A DNA stretch of 15,170 nt from Candidatus Thermokryptus sp. (GTDB lineage: Bacteria; Bacteroidota; Ignavibacteria; Kryptoniales; Kryptoniaceae). The stretch covers positions 1 through 15,170 of the forward strand of contig JAPYWO010000003.1 in assembly GCA_028276305.1 (NCBI GenBank). Reading direction: 5' to 3'. The position numbers were made by a program, and so were the translations under genes. Of this stretch, positions 1 to 5,315 are shown one piece after another. Under the pieces are notes generated by a model, which was not told the DNA's origin, did not search any database, and worked only from the letters and a program-made list of their open reading frames with translations. Each line of letters opens with the position of its first letter. The stretch's first letter is position 1.

Positions 1-1
1 C

Positions 2-1633
2 ATACATCTTGAAATTGGTTCATTGGTTACTGCGAGGGGGGAGAGTGGCGTAAAAGTGACTGGATTAGTTAGTGAGATACAGACATTAGCTGATATTGAA
101 AGTGTTTTAGATAGTTTCTACGCCCATGCTTTTGGTAGACCTGAAAAGGATATGACGACGAGGCTACCAATTGTTATGACTGCAAAAGTTGAAGTTGTGA
201 GGCGTTCTGATGGAAGGACGGAGCCGGTTAGAGGGACATGGCCTGTATTTTTTGCTACAGCAGAAGAAATTCGTGAAGCTTATGGCGAAGGGATTCCCAC
301 TGAATATGAAATATTAGCAGGTTTTACATACGATGATCAGCGTAATCCTGTCCCGATAAATTTTGATGCACGATATGTCCTTGGGTATGAAGCTGCCCAT
401 GTCAACATTTCCGGTGCCTCAGGAGTGGCGACAAAAACTAGCTATGCTTTGTTTTTGTTGTATAGTTTGTTGGCATATAGTGAAAAGCACAACGGATCAG
501 TTGCTGCTATTGCTTTTAATGTTAAGGAGGCGGATTTGATGTTCATTGATAATTTACCCAAAGGTTGGGAAGAACTAAAAAGTTGGAAGGATGATAAAAG
601 ATTTGCTTCATCTATTAATTTATGGAATTACGCAAGGAAAGATTTCGGTATTGATCCTATAAAGTGGGCGCAAGAGAAAAGATTTAAGTTTTTTGCCCCG
701 AGACATTTTAGCCCAAAGGGTCTTGTTCTTAGTCATAGACGAGATAATGTAATACCATTTAATTATAGTTTAAAAACCCTTATTGAAGCGGGGGTTGGTT
801 CGCTTTACACACTTTTTGATGTTGAAGACCTGGATGATAAGGCGTTAGCTTTGATAGCCTCAATGTCTGAAGTTTCCAAAGTTCGCGGATTGACATTTGA
901 AACGCTTATTCGTGAGCTTGAAACATCTTTGCAAAGTGGAGACAGAGGTGATTGGTTTAATTTCGGAGGTACTTCACATCATAAGTCAACGGCATATAAA
1001 ATACTTAATAGAATGAAACACGCTATAGATAATCAATTAAGGGGTGTAATAGTAAAGTCGGAAAACAATGATAAACCAATACCGGTTGATAAAATTCGCC
1101 CGGGTCAATTGTGGGTTGTTGATCTAACGCAATTAAGCGACAAGGGACAACGTCTTGTGTTTCAGACGATTGTTAGGACGGTATTTAGGAAATTGGAAGA
1201 GAGAAAAAGCTTAGAGATAGCGGGTCAGTTAAGTGGTGAACTAAGGGAGTTTCCGAGGCATATTGTGATTTTCGTTGACGAGCTTAACAAGTTCGTTCCA
1301 TCGGGTAGGGAGTATTCGGCATTAAAGGGTGAGATAGTTGAGATGGCTGCACGTGGAAGAAGTATTGGTATGTCGTTAATCGGTGCCCAGCAATTGGCTT
1401 CAAAGGTTGATGAGGAAGTTTTGGCTAACACTTCAACATTTGCGGTGGGGAGAAGTCATGCGGTTGAGATACGCAAGCCCCCGTACGCCTGGCTTGCGGA
1501 AGGGTTAAAAGAGAAAGCAATGATATTGGATAAAGGGTGGATGTTGATTTGGCATTGCTTACACAAGCGCCCAGTGCTTATTCATTTCCCTATCCCGTTA
1601 CATAGAATTTATGAAGAGATAAAGAGGAAGTGA
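2..1633 (+). CDS. herA: HerA-type ATPase / DNA translocase, 5' end outside window
   Basis: This is a FtsK/HerA-class ATPase expected to form a hexameric ring and thread DNA to a partner nuclease during end processing. The frame is open to the left edge. The first possible start inside is a TTG at 23, but the residues before it (IHLEIGSL) fit the HAS-barrel domain at the N-terminus of HerA, so I treat the gene as 5'-partial, with 543 residues visible. The P-loop is at 413-442 and reads GASGVATKTS, which lacks the glycine normally preceding the lysine. Walker B is HIVIFVDE, with D/E at 1277-1282. The stretch MAARGRSIGMSLIGAQQLAS and the following ANTSTFAVGRS match the arginine-rich, sensor-like end of HerA. 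The NurA-like gene begins 23 bases downstream, so the two are probably one transcript. Other HerA-like ATPases in defence islands have different partners, but the NurA neighbour supports this call. Confidence 0.85.
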   Translation: MHLEIGSLVTARGESGVKVTGLVSEIQTLADIESVLDSFYAHAFGRPEKDMTTRLPIVMTAKVEVVRRSDGRTEPVRGTWPVFFATAEEIREAYGEGIPTEYEILAGFTYDDQRNPVPINFDARYVLGYEAAHVNISGASGVATKTSYALFLLYSLLAYSEKHNGSVAAIAFNVKEADLMFIDNLPKGWEELKSWKDDKRFASSINLWNYARKDFGIDPIKWAQEKRFKFFAPRHFSPKGLVLSHRRDNVIPFNYSLKTLIEAGVGSLYTLFDVEDLDDKALALIASMSEVSKVRGLTFETLIRELETSLQSGDRGDWFNFGGTSHHKSTAYKILNRMKHAIDNQLRGVIVKSENNDKPIPVDKIRPGQLWVVDLTQLSDKGQRLVFQTIVRTVFRKLEERKSLEIAGQLSGELREFPRHIVIFVDELNKFVPSGREYSALKGEIVEMAARGRSIGMSLIGAQQLASKVDEEVLANTSTFAVGRSHAVEIRKPPYAWLAEGLKEKAMILDKGWMLIWHCLHKRPVLIHFPIPLHRIYEEIKRK

Positions 1634-1656
1634 AAAAGTAATAGGGGGTGTGTAAG

Positions 1657-2955
1657 ATGTCGTCCTTTTTGGATTTGCCGGAACAATTGGGTGAACTTTT
1701 TAAGGAAATTCAGAGATATTCTTTGCCTTCGCGGAGTTCGGTTTCAGAGGAAGAGCAATATATCCCTCCATATTTTTCGGAACTAGGGGATGAAAGTGAA
1801 CCAGTTGAAATTAGTGAGGATGGGTCAGGAATTGTAAATGTAGAGACAAAGGGTCAAAAGGAAATAAAATTTGAAGCGTTTTTAGATGGAGTTCAAAGGA
1901 CGGTGATCGGATGTTGGATACATTCTCCTAACTGGGCGCTTGTCCCTATTCACATAGCACAAATTTGCGTCGGTGTGATTTTAAGAGATAAAAATGGGGC
2001 TCTTTACATTGACCCAGAGTTGCTCGTGGGACGATTTTTACTTGTGGGTCCTTTTGAGGGTTTGAGGAGAGCTGGTTTTAAAATTGAAACACTTGATAAA
2101 ATTTACGGGGAAGTCATATACGATACGGATGATAGAACATTTGATCTTCCAAGTAAAATTAATGAATGGATTGTATGTGACACGACTTTTCGTGGCACTG
2201 ATGTAGATCGTGAAAAAAGTTGGAAGGGGCTCTTAATTGGTGATGAACTTTTTAATGAGAGCTTGGTAAGAATGAAAGCTCTCGGTAGAGCTGCAATGCT
2301 TCGTCAAAGGTTAGAGATAGCTGTTCTTGCGAGATTTCGGAAAAAATATCCCAAAAAGTGGATCTTGGTTGACGGACCGCTTTATTTGATTGATAAGTGG
2401 AGAAAGCGCGCTTTTCGTGTTTTGGGGAAAGAAATTAAAGCGGAAAATGAGTATGTGTTTGAAGATAAACTTTTAAGAAATGCAGTTGGAATAATAAAAA
2501 CGCATAGATTAAGACCGAAAAATCCAGATCAAGTTATCAAAATTAAACCAACACAGCGCTCAGTTGTGAAACCGCTTCATAAAGAGATAGACATAAAAGG
2601 GCAGGGTAATTTTCACGACGAAGATGGAAGTTACGCAGGAATCCACTTTACATGGTACACTCGTCTTAGAGCGCCTTTAAGCCCTCCTTATGGCTTAATG
2701 GGTTTAATTCGTTTAGATATTCACAGGTCTACACTCGGTTTAGACAGCAATGATTTAATTCCTATGGATTTCATAAGATACAAGTCAATTATAGATGCAA
2801 TTACAAGAGCGGTATGGAGAGAGCGTTGGCCAGCTATTCCCAGAGGCAATGATTACCGCAGTGCATCTGAACCATATCCCATTTATCAATTGGAGAGGAT
2901 TTTGAAGGCAACAATTTTGCCAAGGAGATATTTGGCAGGTTTTTTGAGTTTGTGA
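1657..2955 (+). CDS. nurA: NurA-domain 5'-3' nuclease, HerA partner
   Basis: The 432-residue product resembles NurA, the metal-dependent nuclease that resects DNA ends with HerA. Visible family signs are the FLDGVQRT block with Asp77 (1885), where NurA has its first catalytic DG(S/V) motif, the second acidic block ILVDGPLYLID with Asp239 (2371), and VGIIKTHR near residue 281, similar to the family's G-I-x-K segment. A long N-terminal acidic region (residues 23-65) precedes the nuclease core. I start it at the ATG at 1657 because AGGGGGTG (1643-1650) sits six bases upstream; an in-frame GTG at 1648 overlaps that Shine-Dalgarno. The stop overlaps the -35 of a possible promoter for the next gene. 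Assignment rests on motif pattern and on pairing with the HerA-type ATPase. It could belong to a divergent NurA-like group used in phage defence rather than housekeeping repair. Confidence 0.8.
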   Translation: MSSFLDLPEQLGELFKEIQRYSLPSRSSVSEEEQYIPPYFSELGDESEPVEISEDGSGIVNVETKGQKEIKFEAFLDGVQRTVIGCWIHSPNWALVPIHIAQICVGVILRDKNGALYIDPELLVGRFLLVGPFEGLRRAGFKIETLDKIYGEVIYDTDDRTFDLPSKINEWIVCDTTFRGTDVDREKSWKGLLIGDELFNESLVRMKALGRAAMLRQRLEIAVLARFRKKYPKKWILVDGPLYLIDKWRKRAFRVLGKEIKAENEYVFEDKLLRNAVGIIKTHRLRPKNPDQVIKIKPTQRSVVKPLHKEIDIKGQGNFHDEDGSYAGIHFTWYTRLRAPLSPPYGLMGLIRLDIHRSTLGLDSNDLIPMDFIRYKSIIDAITRAVWRERWPAIPRGNDYRSASEPYPIYQLERILKATILPRRYLAGFLSL

Positions 2956-2979
2956 TTTTGTTTTCAAAGATGCTATAAC
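2950..2979 (+). promoter_or_regulatory. Candidate extended -10 promoter for the small ORF
   Basis: TTGTGA (2950-2955) and TATAAC (2974-2979) are 18 bases apart, and TG lies one base before the -10, giving an extended -10 (TGCTATAAC). The expected start is near 2986, leaving a leader of about 45 bases before the next gene. ATAACTGTTAT (2975-2985) is a perfect dyad over the -10 and could be an operator. Confidence 0.45.
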
Positions 2980-3033
2980 TGTTATCATCCTTATGAAAGA
3001 GAGATTTTATCACAGAAAGATAAAAGGGTGGTG

Positions 3034-3276
3034 GTGGTTTACAAAAGCAAAAATTGTAGCTATTTCATAGTTGAAAGTCCCTTAGGTTATGCTCTTTTGG
3101 AATGGTATGGTGGAAATGAACCTGAGATAGGGGATGTAATTATAGGTGATTTTGAGTCGTATGGTTTTAAGAAAATTTACAATTTAACCGCTGGTAAGTC
3201 GTTAATTGTTTGGGTGGAAGATTTCTGGCTGTCTAAAAGAAGAGTCGTTGAGAAGTATTTAGAAAAGTGTTTTTGA
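3034..3276 (+). CDS. Small protein of unknown function beside the CRISPR leader
   Basis: I cannot name this 80-residue protein. It looks like a compact, mostly beta-strand domain: FIVESPLGYALLEWYGG, then EIGDVIIGDFESYGF, a strand-rich middle ending in SLIVWVEDFWL, and a short basic helix (SKRRVVEKYLEKC). It has no signal peptide or membrane segment, so it is probably cytoplasmic. Aromatic residues are frequent for its size. Three GTG codons in a row (3028, 3031, 3034) could start it; I prefer 3034 because AAAAGGG at 3022-3028 is then at normal spacing. It is 72-78 bases after the nuclease gene, with a plausible promoter in the gap, and is the last gene before the CRISPR array. Codon use and protein-like composition suggest it is real. 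A link to CRISPR or to HerA/NurA is only positional. Confidence 0.6.
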   Translation: MVYKSKNCSYFIVESPLGYALLEWYGGNEPEIGDVIIGDFESYGFKKIYNLTAGKSLIVWVEDFWLSKRRVVEKYLEKCF

Positions 3277-3344
3277 TGTAAGGTTTATTTGGATGATGTG
3301 GGGTGGTGTTTTTGTCATGTTTTAGGTATGGGGTTAGTGGTTTT

Positions 3345-3399
3345 ATTTCAATTCTGGTTTTTGAGTCCTGCCCCAGTGGGAGACCTTTAAAATTGGAAT
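3345..3399 (+). other. Imperfect hairpin upstream of the CRISPR leader
   Basis: ATTTCAATT (3345-3353) can pair with AATTGGAAT (3391-3399) over nine positions with one U-G pair. Inside, GGTTT (3356-3360) can pair with AGACC (3381-3385) with one G-U, and CCC/GGG around CAGT can close the tip. There is no T-run after it, so it is not a simple terminator. It could be an RNA element or only a DNA dyad. Confidence 0.4.
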
Positions 3400-3402
3400 G
3401 TG

Positions 3403-3520
3403 TTTCCGAGAACCCAGTGAAAAAGTTAACACTGCAAAATCGCAAAAACTAATTGTATTTCAATCAAAAAACCCGACTCTGACACAAACTATGACAACTT
3501 GTCAGGGAGGTTCTCGGAAA
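3403..3520 (+). ncRNA. Candidate multi-branched structured RNA or dyad element in the leader zone
   Basis: TTTCCGAGAACC (3403-3414) and GGTTCTCGGAAA (3509-3520) are a perfect 12-bp inverted repeat. CAGTG/CACTG (3415-3419 with 3430-3434, ten-base loop) abuts the left arm with no gap. CTCTGACA/TGTCAGGG (3477-3484 with 3500-3507, one U-G) lies one base before the right arm. A weak ATTG/CAAT stem can form between them. Stems packed against an outer helix suggest a folded RNA of about 118 bases. The other reading is a pair of protein-binding sites, since each arm contains TTC-N3-GAA and the arms lie about ten helical turns apart. I see no strong promoter just upstream and no known RNA family. Confidence 0.35.
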
Positions 3521-3543
3521 ATTTAGGGGGTAAAGTTAACACT
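3422..3543 (+). repeat. Direct repeat AAAGTTAACACT, two copies
   Basis: The 12-mer AAAGTTAACACT occurs at 3422-3433 and again at 3532-3543, both centred on the palindrome GTTAAC. The second copy ends eight bases before the -35 of the leader promoter, where a regulator could act. Confidence 0.6.
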
Positions 3544-3550
3544 TTGGGAC

Positions 3551-3579
3551 TTGACTTTTGGGGAAAAAGTTATTATATT
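3551..3579 (+). promoter_or_regulatory. CRISPR leader promoter
   Basis: TTGACT (3551-3556) and TATATT (3574-3579) are separated by 17 bases, close to the sigma70 ideal. Transcription would start near 3586, about 40 bases before the first repeat and in the direction expected from the repeat polarity. Confidence 0.65.
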
Positions 3580-3624
3580 TTAGTGTGTGAATTTGGTTTT
3601 GTTAAAGTTTTACTTCTGTCTTGG

Positions 3625-4588
3625 GTGTGAATTGAACCTGTGAGGGATTGAAACTTAAAATGGTTGGGAAAAAAATTGATGAGAGAATAAGGTGTGAATT
3701 GAACCTGTGAGGGATTGAAACAGGTAAATACCAATCAAAATTGTTCTGACTTTCTCCGTGTGAATTGAACCTGTGAGGGATTGAAACTCAACTAACTCTT
3801 TAACTCTCTCATCAATTGTTTTTCCGTGTGAATTGAACCTGTGAGGGATTGAAACGTAGCCTACACTCGCAGGCAGTAGCCTGCACTCGCAGGTGTGAAT
3901 TGAACCTGTGAGGGATTGAAACTGAAACATCGCCACCAAATTTTCAAAGTCTTCAATCGGTGTGAATTGAACCTGTGAGGGATTGAAACCTAAATCAACA
4001 AAACGACCTACATCAAGCCCATCAGTGTGAATTGAACCTGTGAGGGATTGAAACGGAAGCATAAGCTTATTTCAAGCGACGGATAATAATAGTGTGAATT
4101 GAACCTGTGAGGGATTGAAACATTTTGCCATCAAGATATCTGCTAAATTCAACGGGTGTGAATTGAACCTGTGAGGGATTGAAACCCTCATATTTTTGTT
4201 TTAGAATTTTGGTAATTTAGGGTGTGAATTGAACCTGTGAGGGATTGAAACGCTATTTCACTCAGTGGACGAACCGTTCTAACTATGGTGTGAATTGAAC
4301 CTGTGAGGGATTGAAACACGCGAGTTCATTATCCAAAACACCTAAGAGTAAAAATGTGTGAATTGAACCTGTGAGGGATTGAAACAGATTACTATAAATT
4401 TCAAGTATAGCAAACGTGTTAAGTGTGAATTGAACCTGTGAGGGATTGAAACTCTTCTGCTTTTTTGATTTCTTCAAATAATTTATCAGAGTGTGAATTG
4501 AACCTGTGAGGGATTGAAACTAATAATTTTTTCTTCCATATCAATTCCTCCTTTTTTTGTGTGAATTGAACCTGTGAGGGATTGAAAT
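3625..4588 (+). CRISPR. CRISPR array, 15 repeats and 14 spacers
   Basis: The 30-bp repeat starts GTGTGAATTGAACC, continues TGTGA, and ends GGGATTGAAAC. Repeats begin at 3625, 3692, 3758, 3826, 3893, 3960, 4025, 4092, 4156, 4222, 4288, 4356, 4423, 4491 and 4559. The first fourteen are identical; the last ends AAAT instead of AAAC. Spacers are 34-38 bp: S1 3655-3691, S2 3722-3757, S3 3788-3825, S4 3856-3892, S5 3923-3959, S6 3990-4024, S7 4055-4091, S8 4122-4155, S9 4186-4221, S10 4252-4287, S11 4318-4355, S12 4386-4422, S13 4453-4490, S14 4521-4558. ATTGAAAC at the 3' end is the usual crRNA 5' handle of Cas6-processed type I-A, I-B and III systems, so the array is read left to right and S1 is the newest spacer. 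The repeat has only a 3-bp inner dyad (CCT/AGG). No cas genes lie in the window, so the subtype is open. Confidence 0.98.
4559..4588 (+). repeat. Degenerate terminal CRISPR repeat
   Basis: This copy matches the consensus at 29 of 30 positions. Only the final base differs (T for C), which marks the leader-distal, oldest end. It ends two bases before the -35 of the next promoter. Confidence 0.9.
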
Positions 4589-4589
4589 C

Positions 4590-4618
4590 TTGACTTTTTG
4601 TGAAAACTTGGATAAATT
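4590..4618 (+). promoter_or_regulatory. Promoter for the outer-membrane gene, abutting the array
   Basis: TTGACT (4590-4595) and TAAATT (4613-4618) are 17 bases apart. The start would be near 4625, giving a short leader before the ATG at 4653. The -35 and the beginning of its spacer resemble the CRISPR leader promoter: TTGACTTTT is identical in both. Confidence 0.6.
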
Positions 4619-4652
4619 TAAACAGGTTAAATACAAAAAACGGAGGTCTAAC

Positions 4653-5279
4653 ATGAGGCGGGCAATGATTTTTGGGCTATTCATACTTATTTTTTCTATC
4701 GGGTCAAATTCCTTCGCTCAATTCCCCAGATTTGGGGTCGGGGTAAAAGGTGGCTTGAACCTTGCAAACGCTGTTACGGACATTGAAAACGCTGAACTTT
4801 CTTATCGGAATGTCCTTGCAATCGGTGGAGTTGTTGATATTGGATTAAACAGGGCGGTTTCTTTTCAGATTGAGCCAAGATACATTCAAAAGGGAGCAAA
4901 GGTCAAGGTTAAAATAGGTGGATTTGGGGAAATTAATTTTATTGGGAAATTTGATTATTTTGAAATACCGTTATCGCTTAAGGTGAGATTTTCAGAGAGC
5001 GATATAACACCTTATTTATTTGCTGGACCGGTTTTTTCTTTTTTAAATTCAGCAAAGGTTGAAAGTGGAGGGGAAACGGAGGATGTAAAAGATGAAACTA
5101 AATCAAACGAATACTCGCTTGATTTTGGAGGTGGAGTTGCGTTTCGTATTGCTACGGATGTGTATTTGACAGCTGATGTTCGTTATTCGCTCGGTTTAAC
5201 AGATATAATAAAATCTAATGAATCAAGTTGGAAATCTAGGGATATAAGGTTACTTGTTGGTTTGCTTTTCAATTTGTAG
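4653..5279 (+). CDS. PorT-like outer membrane beta-barrel protein
   Basis: The 208-residue protein has a signal peptide (hydrophobic core FGLFILIFSIGSNSFA, cleavage likely after FA near residue 22), then the opening FGVGVKGGLNLAN that is characteristic of the small eight-stranded barrels of the outer-membrane beta-barrel/PorT group. Alternating strands follow (VSFQIEPRYIQKGA, FDYFEIPLSLKVRF, ITPYLFAGPVFSF, SLDFGGGVAFRI, VYLTADVRYSLGL) and it ends in a hydrophobic strand with terminal aromatic/aliphatic residues (LLVGLLFNL). An acidic loop (SGGETEDVKDETKSNE) sits before the fifth strand. The ATG at 4653 is chosen because GGAGG (4642-4646) is six bases upstream and the signal peptide starts there; an in-frame TTG at 4590 lies inside the promoter. 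Members are common in Bacteroidota and Ignavibacteriota, usually with unknown cargo, so no specific role can be given. Confidence 0.85.
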   Translation: MRRAMIFGLFILIFSIGSNSFAQFPRFGVGVKGGLNLANAVTDIENAELSYRNVLAIGGVVDIGLNRAVSFQIEPRYIQKGAKVKVKIGGFGEINFIGKFDYFEIPLSLKVRFSESDITPYLFAGPVFSFLNSAKVESGGETEDVKDETKSNEYSLDFGGGVAFRIATDVYLTADVRYSLGLTDIIKSNESSWKSRDIRLLVGLLFNL

Positions 5280-5315
5280 GCGAGATTTGAATGAATTAAG
5301 TAAGGAGAGATAAAT

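Larger units (their letters stand above)
3277..3624 (+). promoter_or_regulatory. CRISPR leader and structured intergenic region
   Basis: This 348-base stretch has no credible gene. From left to right it holds a G/T-rich segment (3280-3340), a hairpin (3345-3399), a 12-bp inverted repeat (3403-3414 with 3509-3520) enclosing two smaller stems, a direct repeat of AAAGTTAACACT (3422-3433 and 3532-3543), a sigma70-like promoter (3551-3579), and an A/T-rich segment up to the first repeat. The part from about 3521 to 3624 is the leader proper, since it adjoins the non-degenerate end of the array and carries its promoter. Confidence 0.75.

Noticed and set aside
23..1633. TTG at 23 as true start of the HerA-type gene
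   Set aside because: The frame is open to the left edge and the upstream residues fit the N-terminal barrel, so the real start is outside.
3233..3445. 70-residue minus-strand frame in the leader zone
   Set aside because: Composition is not protein-like, it overlaps the small gene, and it crosses the hairpin region.
3403..3520. Retron-type msr/msd RNA
   Set aside because: The 12-bp terminal inverted repeat and internal hairpins invite the idea, but there is no reverse transcriptase in the window.
3403..3520. MITE or IS end pair
   Set aside because: The 12-bp inverted repeat has no flanking target-site duplication that I can see and no transposase.
4252..4287. Spacer S10 targeting the HerA gene in this window
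   Set aside because: Both encode IVRTV and about 12 of 16 bases agree with 1171-1186, but the rest differs. This is too little for self-targeting.
3655..4477. Open frames on the minus strand across the array (3655-4062 and 4283-4477)
   Set aside because: They repeat FQSLTGSIHT or FNPSQVQFT, which is only the translated CRISPR repeat. They have no ribosome binding site.
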